Positions 1 to 9,889 of a stretch of DNA of 64,000 nucleotides are shown here, in pieces. Under the pieces are notes generated by a model that was not told where the DNA came from, ran no database searches, and saw nothing but the letters and a program-made list of their open reading frames with translations. The DNA comes from Zygnema cylindricum. Lineage: Eukaryota > Streptophyta > Zygnematophyceae > Zygnematales > Zygnemataceae. The position numbers were made by a program, and so were the translations under genes. The stretch covers positions 62,001 through 126,000 of the forward strand of contig JBBHKE010002627.1 in NCBI GenBank assembly GCA_037447655.1. The letters run 5' to 3'. Every line of letters starts with the position of its first letter. The first letter of the stretch is position 1.

Positions 1-1198
1 CTGGAGAACTTTAACCACCCCTTCAATGGTCCACAGAACATCACCTTCTTTGCAGCGATGCGGAATCGCTTCAACTGCTTGCTTGTTCATTAATTCTTCG
101 CACTCTTACCCACACTTGACACTTTGTACTTTACATGGTGCATCGTATCATCACGTCACATCAGCAACCTGGAGTGCCATAGGACCGCCACATGGCATCG
201 AGTGGGAGGCCGTGCGCATCCTCCCACCCCTGTATCCGGATGCCACATGCCATACAGTACCCATCTCTAGCAACCGTGAAAGACATATTAAACCACATAG
301 ACCATACATCACACGACCGAGACACATGAGAACAGAACTGGAACGACATTTCTTAGGGGAAAAAAAAATAGAGTAACAAAAAACGAACCACCGCTAAACA
401 AAAAACCTCTGTTAAACGAACATGTATAAAAGAAATCTAAAACAACATTGTATTCCCTCGATTCTCCTCCAACAATGTTGCTATCAGAAAACGATTCGCA
501 GACTTAAATTGGCGATCTCCACATCGTCAATTTGGTCGGCTCGGCCCCTCTTCATTATTATTGCCTGATTCTCCGCCCAAAAGATGGCATTTGAACAAAG
601 GACGAGAGGAACAACACATTATTTCTCAATGCTTATAACTCACCACCAAATACCAATTTGAAAAAAAAAAATCGACTCGAGTTGGTTATCTTATAACTCA
701 CCACTATGTGCCAAATCCAATTCAATTAATTCCAGTTCAATTCCGAACCTGACCGTCTTAATTGGCAAACATAACATGCATTTGCAAAAATGGTTAATTT
801 TCATAAGACTATTTAAGGTAGTTGATTAGTAAAGGTTATCTTATATTATTTAAGGATATTTAAAAATACCTCCAGGCTATTTAAAAATACCTCCAGGCTG
901 TTTAAAAATAGGCTTTACTTAACGTTAGCAAGGGTAAATTTGACATTCGAAGTAATTTGAGGTTCTTTAAGGTTCAGGTGATTTGAGATAATTTGAAGTA
1001 TGTATGGGGTTATGTAAGCTTTACTAGAGGTCTCTTCTCAAGTTTATTTGAGAATATTTGAGATACTCTAACCTTAGTTACGGCAGCGTCAGATTAGATA
1101 ACGAAGAATACCTTGAGGTCCTTTGAGCTTATTCACCACTAAGCTTACACCAAGCTAGGCAAGTAAAGAACAGGTAAGGTGATTTGAGGTTAATAAGA
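1..1198. other. Intergenic, no gene seen
   Basis: No coding exon with recognisable motifs or paired splice sites was found. The sequence is AT-rich from about 360 on, with short direct repeats near 860-910 (two copies of a segment reading ATTTAAAAATACCTCCAGGCT). It lies downstream of the minus-strand Taspase gene and could contain its 3' UTR. Confidence 0.5.
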
Positions 1199-1757
1199 TT
1201 AGTTCATATCGTTTGTTTGAGAGAAAGAGAGAGAGAGGAGCAGGGACAGGGAGAAGAAGTGGGAAAGGGAGAGGAGTGAGGGAGAGGGAGAGAGAGAGCG
1301 AGAGGGAGATAGAGAGAGAGGTGGGTGCGTGTATCGCACCACAGGGCGGGGCATGTTGGAGGCGAAGTAGGCGACACCAAAGGAGGCGGCGCAGTGTGAC
1401 GCGACGACCTCCGCCGACTCCAGCATGCCACTCTGCCAAGGGGGAGGGCTGTGAGGGGGGGAGAGAGAGGGAGGAGGGGAAAGAGAAACAGGGAGGGAGG
1501 GAAGGAGAACGAGAGGTGAAGGAGAGAGAGGGAGGGAGAGTGCGAGTGAGAGAGGGAAGGAGAGGGAATGCAGAGAGAGCGGGAGTACGAGAAGCGAGAG
1601 CCAGCAAAGGAGAGAGAAAAAGCGCGGGAGGTAGATTGACGAAGAGAGCGGCAATCCGAGAGGCAGACAGGGGCAGAGAGAGAGGTGCGGCGCATTGAGA
1701 GGCCTAGAGAGCGTCAGCAGCTGCCCGCATGCAGCGCTGTGCCGCAGGACCTCCTAT

Positions 1758-1846
<89 letters not shown>

Positions 1847-4800
1847 GGAAAGAGTGAGAGAGAGAGCAGAGTGAGAGAGAGCGGAGAGAGTCGGAGAGCG
1901 AGCGAGGGAGAGAGGGAGACAGAGCTCGGCCTCGCACCTGGCAGTGCCCCTGCAGCAGCAGTACCCCCGCCTGGGTCCCCCTTCCCTCTCCCCCCGCCAG
2001 CCTCGCCGCCTCCCGCAGCACCCCCTCCAGCGCCTCGGAGGACCCCCCCTCGGCCCTCCCGGCCTCCTCACACGCCCTCCGCGCCGCGCCCGCCCGCATG
2101 AGCGCCTCGCCCTGCCCGGAACAGCTGGCGGCCGTACATCCTGTTTTGTCCTCTAGCGCCCAGCACCCGGCACCGGGTAGAGCTGCCTCGCCCACACGCC
2201 CGCCGACCTGTCTCTCCCTCCACCAAAGTATATGAAACATATAAGAGAACAGAGGAATGTGATAGGAGAGTGGATATTGGACACGGCACCGGCTCTTTCT
2301 CGCTCCCCCTTTCTCTCCCCCTCTCTCCACCTCTCTCCACCTCTCTCTCTTTCTCTTTCTCTACAACTCTCTACTAGTGACTCGACGTCCTCTCTCCACC
2401 CAACATTGAGAAATTGCGAGAAAATGTCCACTGGGGTTTCAGTAGGAACGCTGGGACTCTCTCTCCCTCACTCTCTCCCTCCCCCTTACTTTCATGGCTA
2501 TCCCCCCACTGGAGACACCGGCCGCAGCTCTCCCTCTCCAGTCGATACACACCGCTCCCACTGTGTCCAGAAGCTCCGTCTCCTCTCCCTCCTCTCCGCC
2601 CTCACACTCCTCTCCCTCCTCTCCCTCTTCTCCTTCCTCTCCCTCCTCACCCTCTACTCCTCCATTCCCTCCCTCTTTCCTTTCCTCTTTCTGGTCCCCC
2701 GGCTCTCCTTCCCCTTCTCCACACTCAAGCCTCGCATTCCTCTGTTGCTGATTTCCCTCCTTCGCCTCTCCCTCTCCCTCCCCAACGCTGTCTGGCGGAC
2801 CAATGAGAAGCGTCTCTTCCCCTCTCTCCCCTTCCTGTGGGGGCGACTCTCCCTCTCTTCGCAGCCTCTGCCCTGCAGAACAACGCAGCCATCAGCGCTC
2901 TCCCTCTTCCACTCCCTCTCCCTCCCCTTCCTCTCCCTCCCTTTTCCCACCCCTTCACCCTCTCCTACTCTCCTCTCCCCTCTCCCTCACTCCACCTTCC
3001 TCTTCAAACGACACGCGACATCTCCTGATTATCTCTCCCTCCTCTTACCTTCTTCTCTCCCTCCACCTTTTGCTGACCATTCTCCACCGCGCCTCGTTTT
3101 TCTCCAAGGACTCTCCCTTGCCCGCTCTCTCCTCCTTCCCCAATTTTTTGCTTTCCCTCCCTCTCCTTCCTCTCCCTCTTCTCCTCCTCCACCATGGCCG
3201 TGTACTTCTTCCACTGCCTCCTCGCCCTCTCAGACACCATTTCCTGCCAATCCCTCCCCTCCCTCCCTCCCCTCCCTGTCAAAGCCTTTACCCCTCCCTC
3301 CTTTACCCCCCCCTCTTCACCATCTGCGGCACATTCTCCTCCTCTCTCCCTCCTCTACCTCCTCAAATTTAGCGTGAATTCTGTGAAGCCGCAAATATAC
3401 ACACTTCCCCCAATGCAAAAATTCTCCTCCCCCTCCCCTCCCTCCTCTCTCCTTCCTCACCCTCCTCCCTGCCTACCCCCCTGCCCCCATTTTTTTTTTC
3501 TCTCTGCTCCCACGGTGCTACCATGCATTCGTTTTTCCAATCCACACTAACAACTTTGTCCCTCTCCTTCTCTACCTCCCTCCCCCTTCTCGCCCCTCCC
3601 TCTCCCACCAAAGCAAAAGCTCCGATTCTCCTCACTCCTTTTCCTCCTCTCTCCCAGCAAAACACAAACATTCTCCTCCCTCCTCCCCTTCTCCGGCTCT
3701 CTTGCCCCAAATAAAATCACGCACATTCTCCCCCCATTTCCCCTTCTCTCTTCCTCCTGTCCCCCCAAAAAAACTCTCCCACTCTCTTCCTCTCCCTTCT
3801 CCCCTCTCCCCTCTCCCCCTTCCCCCAAAAAACATTCACATTCGCTTCTCTCTCCCTCTCCCTCCCCTCCCTTTTCCCCTCCAAAAGAAAACTCACACTC
3901 TCCTCCATGAGCACTTCGGGACAGTGTTCCGCCGCCCACAATCTCGCTCCCTCTCCCACTAAGAATCTGCACCCTCTCCCTCCACCCCCTCCAGCCCCGT
4001 CCCCTCCCCTCTCAATTCCTCTTAACTCCCCTCTGTATCACATCAGTACTCCCTCTCCTCCCCCGCCCTTCCCACTCTTCCTCTGTCGCTCTTCAGCTCC
4101 TCCCCCCTAACAATTCTCGGATCTCTTTTTTCTAAACCCTCTCTGTTCTCTTTTCACCCCGGTCTTTTCTATCTTCTTTCTGTTTCTCGTTTCTCCCTTA
4201 GCTCCCTTCCCTCTTCTCTCTCTTTTCTCTTCTCTCCTCCCTTCTCCCTTCTCACTTCTCCCGCCCCTTCTCCTTTCCCTCCTCTCTTCCCTCTCTTGCC
4301 TCTCCTGTCGTCCGTCTCCCCCTCTCCCTCCTCCCATGGGCGGCAATCTCCCTGGCACCATTTCTTCCTTCTCTGCCTCTCTGCCTCTCAGTCTCTCTCC
4401 CTTTCCCGCACTCTTTCTTTCTCTCCCTTTCCCCTCTCCATCTCCCTCTCCCCCCTCTCTCCCTCTCCCCTCCCTCCCTCTCCCTCTTCCTCCCCTCCCT
4501 CTCGCCCCCTCCCCTCCTCCCTCTCGCCCCCTCCCCTCCATCGCCCCCCTCTCCTCCCTCTCACCCCCTCCCCTCCTCCCTCTCGCCCCCTCCCCTCCTC
4601 CCTCTCGCCCCCTCCCCTCCTCCCTCTCGGCCCCTCCCCTCCTCCCTCCCCTCCCTCCCTCCCTCTCCCTTCCCCCCCCCTCACATCGGTCTGACTCTCC
4701 CCACTGGCCCCGCCCCCCCGGCTGCTGCCTCCGCCAGCCGCCCCGCCAGAGCCGCCGCCCACCGGACACCTGTCCCCGCACCCCCCCCCAGGCCCCTCAG

Positions 4801-5376
4801 ACAATCCCCGGGAGAGGGAGAAAGAGGGAGAGAGAGAGAGGGACAAGAAAGAGAGGGAGAGAGAGAGAGACAAGAAAGAGAGGGAGAGAGAGAGAGAGTC
4901 GGGCGTCACCCGGCACGGCCCCCACGGCCCCCCACAGCTCGCCCCCCCTGGCCGTGACGGCAGCGTCACACTCCACCCTCCCCCCCTCCGTGAGATTCGC
5001 GCCCGGCCCCGCGTTGGCCTCCCCGCACCCCTGCCACCCCCCCCCCCCCCACCCCCCTGAGAAACCCTCCTTCCCGAACAAACTTCACAAATCCCTCCCC
5101 CCACCTCCCTCCTCCCCCCTCGTCCCTTCCCTCTCCTCCCACCTCCAGCACGCGTATGGCTTCCACCACCGCCCTCAGGCAGGCGCCTCCGCCTCTCCCT
5201 CCTCCTCCCTCCTCCCCTCGCCCCTCGCCCGCCTCCTCCCGCTGCCCCCCCAGCATCGCCTCCTTGGCCGCCTGGCAGGCCCTCGCCATGGCCGCCCTGT
5301 AGCGCGCATGCGCCGACGTGGCGTGGCGTCCGGCGCCCACGTGGACGGCCACCGCGAAGCGCGGAGCCTCTGCCAT
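1199..5376 (-). CDS. TASP1: Threonine aspartase (Taspase 1), 8 exons
   Basis: Exons in transcript order: 5376-5143, 5030-4910, 4769-4685, 3966-3897, 3243-3049, 2867-2490, 2207-1938, 1432-1199. All junctions are GT-AG and keep phase, giving 528 aa. Family motifs appear in the correct order: FAVAVHVGAG at the N-terminus, NAGPGANLTEGGRVECDA, FLVGEGARLWAAEH, MVSERARRQWKKY, the autocleavage site LLD/TVGAV with nucleophile Thr about residue 337, VSSGGIAMK, and GRVGEAALPGAGCWA. Taspase 1 is an N-terminal-nucleophile hydrolase related to L-asparaginases. It cleaves itself before the Thr and then cuts substrates after Asp. The protein is longer than usual plant members because a Glu/Gly-rich loop (residues about 236-330) precedes the catalytic Thr. 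Start chosen at MAEAPRF, just before the first core strand. Least certain are the acceptor at 2867 and the C-terminus after about 1320, which translates a GA repeat into Ser/Leu. The introns are purine-rich on the sense strand. Confidence 0.86.
1759..1846. repeat. (GA)n microsatellite
   Basis: An almost uninterrupted AG dinucleotide run, with further GA-rich sequence from 1218 to 1320 and 1840 to 1925. It lies in the last intron of the Taspase gene, between the exons ending at 1938 and starting at 1432. Confidence 0.95.
2285..4680. repeat. 2.4-kb polypyrimidine/polypurine low-complexity tract
   Basis: The plus strand is overwhelmingly C and T (CCCTCTC-type degenerate repeats) for about 2.4 kb. 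The only clear breaks are at about 2490-2575, 2840-2890, 3190-3245 and 3900-3970, which are exactly where Taspase exons read on the minus strand. Such mirror-like purine/pyrimidine DNA can form triplex (H-DNA). That is general knowledge and has not been tested here. Confidence 0.85.
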
Positions 5377-6899
5377 GCCCGCCTGCGGCTTGTTAAATCG
5401 ACGAGGCGGATGTGTTGCCGCACTCACTTTTCCCGCGCAAAAAACGTCACTTCTGTCCGGCACACAAATAAACATCCGTACACTGTAGTAGTCGTACCGT
5501 ACGACCCAACCGGCACGTACTGTACTGTACTGTAGCGCCTCCAATTGGATTCGCACGTGTGAACTTTGAACTTCGCAATTTACATTATGGCGGGCTTATC
5601 CCACGCTTCATCATCCTTCTTCTCTTTTACCTCCCATGTCGACTATCAACCTCCCTCCCCCTTCATTTCCATGTGTATTTCCTCTCTTGAGCCGCAGATG
5701 TTGGACGTGTTCGTCCGCGCTCTATCTCTTCCTCCACCCTTTGAGCTCACGCATCTAATTCTACCACGATGTCACACAATCGCATAAGTTGTAGCCTCGA
5801 GAAGAGCTAAAACACATGGGGCTGAAAAACATTTGCTGCAGGTGTTGGATATGCTCGTTTCACTAGAAGCTATTACCAACCTGCCACTCTTTGTCAAACC
5901 TTCCTCTACACCGTCCATCGCTACTGGGTTTAAGGATTTAGTATTGTCAGAAGCTACGACCAAATTAGTGTTATTAACGCTAATAACTATGGGGATTGTA
6001 GTTTCTAACCTTACAATGGGCGAGTATCCCCAAGCCATCTTCCATCCAGCACTTTACACGAAACTTTCACGTCCATTCGAGACCTCGATGTGCATTTGGT
6101 TTAAAGTACCTTGTAATGGCGAGATCTTCATGCCTTAATGAAGACAAAGGAGGATAAACTTCGTCTCAGCTCCACTACTTTTTGCTACTGTCCCTTTCTC
6201 TTTCCGCCGTATAACTTTTCAAGCGATTCGGGCTGTTTAACATTAAATCCTAGCTCCTTCTTGTGGTGACACAATTGAGGTCTTCCGGGGGCCCCGTCCC
6301 TTTGTCCACTGGTCAAGCTTTCATGTAGGCTCTCACCCGAGATGAGAACCTTATTCAAGGCAGGCCCTCTACCCACATCTCATTAAAGGACAATTGTTGC
6401 CAATCATGTCTTCGCACCGACGTTTTGATGGCCGTGGTTTTGATATATTCTTTTGCATTTGTTTGATAAGCTCATGCAATACCGTCGAGTCACTCACCAC
6501 CTTGTAGCATCACTCGAGACCATTGATTCTATCACATATAGCGCTACGATGCATTCTCCTTTGACATTGAGGATGACTTTTCGACTGGACTTCGCCTGAA
6601 AAGGGGAGTGGGACACGCTAGCTAAATCACTTCGTTGCAAGACTACCATATCGTCCCTTGCCCCATTACTCGCCCTTAAAGCAACAAGAGTCTCAAAAAC
6701 AAGTTAAAGGTACGTTAACGAATCATGAGATCAAAATTAGTTGGAGTTCTTTTGGTCTTTCCTTCTAACTTGTGAAGAAAAAATATGGAACATTGAGTAT
6801 GTGGATTTGCGCCAACTTTAAATATCAATATAATCTACACGAATTCCTTAATGGACAGTTTGGAAACTTCAACCGTGGATTTGTGATTTCCTCACGATA
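5377..6899. other. Intergenic; Taspase promoter side, no gene seen
   Basis: The first 200 bases upstream of the Taspase start are richer in CpG and include a short TACTG run near 5517-5533. No convincing exon was found in the rest. A minus-strand open stretch at 6185-6376 could be the decayed downstream part of the reverse transcriptase at 6960-7440, but I see no diagnostic motif. Confidence 0.4.
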
Positions 6900-6959
6900 T
6901 TGATGTGGTAGTTGTCACCAAGTTTTCTTAGGAGGTTCGCCTCAACGTTGTGAGTGAAC

Positions 6960-7440
6960 CACCATACCGTTCGGTGGCTCGTGCCTTCAGCATTCATGCC
7001 GCAATACGGTCAATTGCGCTGAAAGCGTTAGTCGCATCCACTTGAAGTACCATCCAATCCAAACGTATACCCAAAGTAGCTCATAAGCCATGGACAACTG
7101 CCTCGCGACCCATTTTCTAGCAGCAAGAAATTGATGGGCTAAAATATGGTGGTGTGATGCTTCTCGGATTGGATGCACATAGCGCGAGTCACCAAACGGT
7201 ACCTTGCTTCCCTAATAGCGATTAGAGAGATTCATCCAGTCGGCAAAAACAAATGATACAACATTATGGCGAATGTGTCCACGAGCCATCTCGAACGCCA
7301 CCTTAAACAAAGTGTCGAAGCCTTCGGATGGGGTTACATATCTCAAAGACATTCATAAACCATTCGAGGCAGACCACCCTGCGTGAAAGGTGAGGGGATT
7401 GGTCGATCCAAATCAAACGAATCGAGAGGATCATGCCCTT
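6960..7440 (-). pseudogene. Decayed LINE-type reverse transcriptase fragment
   Basis: Minus-strand translation shows pieces of a reverse transcriptase in shifting frames with stops. One piece, around 7200-7350, reads EGFDTLFKVAFEMARGH and resembles the segment ahead of RT motif 1 in plant and algal LINE-like elements. Another, around 7010-7110, includes REAVVHGL-like residues followed by MVLQVDATNAFSAIDR, matching the RT motif with a D..NAF..I.R core. At least three frame changes or stops separate them, so it cannot encode an active enzyme. The assignment rests on remembered motif similarity only. Confidence 0.55.
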
Positions 7441-7895
7441 TAACAAATGAGATGATACATAATTAAACGTTTACGATGTCACAAGTAAAATGACGTCTAA
7501 AAATTGCATATCGTCAACAAATGTCACGACTTTAAATGAAGCTTTTGTGTTTGGACATTGAACCACCCTGAAAATTATACGGAGAATCTTCACTTCAAAT
7601 CAATTTATCTCATTTCTAAGGGGGTGTCCCCATGTAATCGGTACTTTGATAAATTATTTTGGATTGTAGTGAAGATTCTCCGTACTACTTTGAAGAGCGT
7701 CTCAATGTGCAAAAATAAAATTGGAACTTTGAAATGTGACGGTTGTAGACGTAGGTACAACTTGTGAAGATTGAAGACGACTACGAAACTTTCGACGATT
7801 GGTGACACCAACAAAAACAACAACAGTTGTAGACGTCTAGATTTTGTGAAATTGTAGATGTTTAGGGTTCGGTGACATTGTGACGCCATGCTCAC

Positions 7896-8121
7896 TGTTG
7901 ATTTCCAAAACATCCGGGATTCGGCATGTCCCACACTTAGGAAAATTGAGCCGGCCAAGGTTCGAACCTGGGGCCTTTCACTTCAGCTGCGAACGCACTA
8001 CCACTGTGCCACCAGCTCGATGTAGAGATTGGCGGGTCCGTACCCTTTTCTTACGGGCGGCTCAGTATGGATATTCCATATTCTACCCCGTATTGAACCG
8101 GCTTCACGTGCCAATCCAACA
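7896..8121 (-). repeat. 3' LTR of the TRIM
   Basis: 226-bp repeat, differing from the 5' LTR by roughly a dozen substitutions and one indel. The divergence implies the insertion is not brand new. It contains the second tRNA-like module at 7948-8018. Confidence 0.88.
7948..8018 (-). ncRNA. tRNA-like cloverleaf inside 3' LTR
   Basis: Second copy of the 71-nt tRNA-like module. It keeps the A box and a B box with one change at its last base. The 5-bp T stem and the acceptor stem are retained with minor changes. Confidence 0.72.
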
Positions 8122-8135
8122 CCCCCCCCCTCACG
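8122..8135 (-). other. Polypurine tract of the TRIM
   Basis: The minus strand reads GTGAGGGGGGGGG directly before the 3' LTR start TGTTGG. This is the expected position for plus-strand priming in LTR retrotransposons. Confidence 0.75.
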
Positions 8136-8212
8136 GGAAAGGCGGTCAAACCATCCGATATCCCGCTGGCTCCGATACCATGTTGATTTCCAAGAAATCC
8201 GCAATCCCGCTG

Positions 8213-8224
8213 GCTTTGATACCA
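8213..8224 (-). other. Primer-binding site (initiator tRNA-Met type)
   Basis: The minus strand reads TGGTATCAAAGC immediately after the 5' LTR. It is close to the plant consensus TGGTATCAGAGC, complementary to the 3' end of initiator tRNA-Met. A second PBS-like copy, TGGTATCGGAGCC, lies 47 bases further in, together with a duplicated LTR end. Confidence 0.8.
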
Positions 8225-8451
8225 TGTTGATTTCCAAGAAATCCAGCATTCGGCATGTCCCACACTTAGGAAAATTGAGCCGGCCAGGGTTCGAACCTGG
8301 GACCTTTCACTTCAGCTGCGAAAGCACTACCACTGTGCCACCAGCTCGATGTAGAGATTGGCGGGTCCGTACCGTTTTCTTACGGGCGGCTCGAGTATGG
8401 ATATTCCATATTCTACCCCGTATTGAACCGACTTCATGTGCCAATCCAACA
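8225..8451 (-). repeat. 5' LTR of the TRIM
   Basis: 227-bp long terminal repeat in minus orientation, ending directly at the primer-binding site. It contains the tRNA-like module at 8277-8347. Confidence 0.88.
8277..8347 (-). ncRNA. tRNA-like cloverleaf inside 5' LTR
   Basis: The 71-nt minus-strand sequence folds as a full tRNA: acceptor stem GAGCTGG with CCGGCTC (one G-T pair), D stem GCAC/GTGC, anticodon stem TTCGC/GTGAA, T stem CCAGG/CCTGG with loop TTCGAAC. It has an A box (TGGCACAGTGG) and a B box (GGTTCGAACCC), the internal Pol III promoter. The anticodon loop AGCTGAA would give CTG, but position 33 is G instead of the universal U. A working tRNA is therefore unlikely; a tRNA-derived promoter or pseudogene is more probable. 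Confidence 0.75.
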
Positions 8452-9074
8452 CTCACTTGTGACAACGTCGACATCACTGATTAAAGAAATTTTCGCCATG
8501 GTTTCCCGATTATATTTTTTATACTTTTCTCACTCGACTTGCCATTAAGAAAAAACCTAAATATTGGCATTTTCTTTCAAAGATCTTTCATTTTATACCA
8601 ATGTTGTTGTGTCTCATTATAAAATCTATGAGATAAAAGCGATAGTGTGAGAGGGAGAGGGGAGAGGCGATGACGGCGAAAAGTTATCCCAAGGACCCAT
8701 GAATGAAAGTGGAGGTCCGAGACCCCTGCAAAATTTTTTTCCGTACATGCGCGTGGTTGGCACGGAGAAAAATAGCGAGTACTCTCCCTCGTGCAAAAAA
8801 TTCCCCACTCGTGTGGCGCTTGCGTGGATCGTTTTTCATTGGCTCTTTGGGCGGTGCTTGAACTAAAAACACCCCCTCGAGGTGATTTTGATGAAGTTTT
8901 TTGATGGGCTCGATTCTCTTGCCCGGGGGTCGAAAAGTCTAAAACGCCAAAATGTGTTCACATGGCGACAAACATGGAGTACATTCAAAGTGTAGGATTG
9001 ACGTTCACTGTACTTTGGTAAAACTAATTTTCTCGTACGGCTGAAGTTTTTCTCAAAGTTTCCTGAATTTTAAG

Positions 9075-9351
9075 CATAGTTCTAAAGTAGGTGAAAGTAG
9101 GCCCATACAATATGCCTATTGTATGCAAAACATACAATATGACCTTAAGACCCATATTGTATTCGGACCTATTTGGACCAATTAAAACATTCGGACCAAA
9201 CATTTTTATTTACACCGTCATATTCGGACGATCGGACGGTCTCCGGTCAAAGTAGTGATCTAAGAAGATCACATGAAAAAGCCCATAACACAACTTACGA
9301 TAAAGGCGCCGACCAAAGGCCTACCATAAAAACGCCTACTTTTGAACTATG
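9075..9351. mobile_element. hAT-type MITE, copy 1
   Basis: Terminal inverted repeats CATAGTTCTAAAGTAGG and CCTACTTTTGAACTATG enclose 277 bp. The copy is flanked by a perfect 8-bp duplication ATTTTAAG (9067-9074 and 9352-9359). It is related end to end to the copies at 53383 and 61744. Confidence 0.88.
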
Positions 9352-9889
9352 ATTTTAAGGCAAAACGACAGAGAAAAGTCGATACTTTTTAATACATGGG
9401 GACACCCCCTAAGTGCGTGGGCACGTACTCTTTGGAGGTTGAAACTTCAAACTTTGAAAAAGTTGGAAGTTGAGACCCCGGCGTCATCTGATGGACGGTA
9501 CAGTGTAATCTGCGTCGAAATGTGGAAGCGCTATATGCAGCTTGGCCCGTATTATTAACGTAGTTAGCGGCTGAGAATGCGTAAAATACGATAGCACTGC
9601 ATTTACTGTAGTGCTCCCATACCTGGTCGCGCTGTTAAACTCGGGCCTCGATCGTTTGTAAACGGCGAACAAGGAAGCAGCGTCGTTCAAAATTTCAAAT
9701 TCAGTGTACGATTCGTACGAAATCGGCCGAGCCTCCGTTTGAAATTTGAATTGCGAGCCTTCTGCCGGCCGTTGGAGCCGAGGGCAGCCTGCGACCAAAA
9801 GCAAAAGAAAACAAAAGAAAAGAAAAGAAAAGAAAGTAAGAGAGAAAGAGCCGTTGCAGTTCTCGCAGGCTCGATGCTTTGAAGCCGCC

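Larger units (their letters stand above)
7896..8451 (-). mobile_element. Complete TRIM retrotransposon with tRNA-like LTRs
   Basis: Two direct repeats of 226-227 bp (7896-8121 and 8225-8451, about 95% identical by eye) begin TGTTG and end CAACA on the minus strand. They flank a 103-bp interior. A primer-binding site complementary to initiator tRNA-Met follows the 5' LTR, and a G-rich polypurine tract precedes the 3' LTR. The element is bounded by a perfect 5-bp target duplication CTCAC (7891-7895 and 8452-8456). There is no coding capacity, as expected of a terminal-repeat retrotransposon in miniature; it would need enzymes from another element. Confidence 0.9.
7620..9409. mobile_element. Nested Harbinger-like non-autonomous element
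   Basis: The ends are inverted copies of GGGGGTGTCCCCATGTA: the left starts at 7620 and the right ends at 9409. Both are flanked by TAA (7617-7619 and 9410-9412), the target type of PIF/Harbinger elements. Without the TRIM and the MITE inserted in it, it would be about 0.94 kb. No transposase is visible. The right terminal 50 bases resemble 40431-40486 and 43302-43357, so the family has other members in this window. The superfamily label is inferred from TSD and TIR only. Confidence 0.6.

Noticed and set aside
26-376. 116-aa plus-strand frame at the window start
   Set aside because: No motif, no splice partners, and an overlapping frame on the other strand. Probably chance.
2232-3377. Long plus-strand open frames rich in Ser, Leu and Pro (2232-3377, 4336-5535)
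   Set aside because: They translate the low-complexity pyrimidine strand and lie antisense to the Taspase exons. They have no motif and no codon variety beyond the repeat.
8277-8347. A functional tRNA-Gln gene
   Set aside because: The fold is complete, but position 33 is not U and both copies are fixed parts of retrotransposon LTRs. It is annotated as tRNA-like instead.
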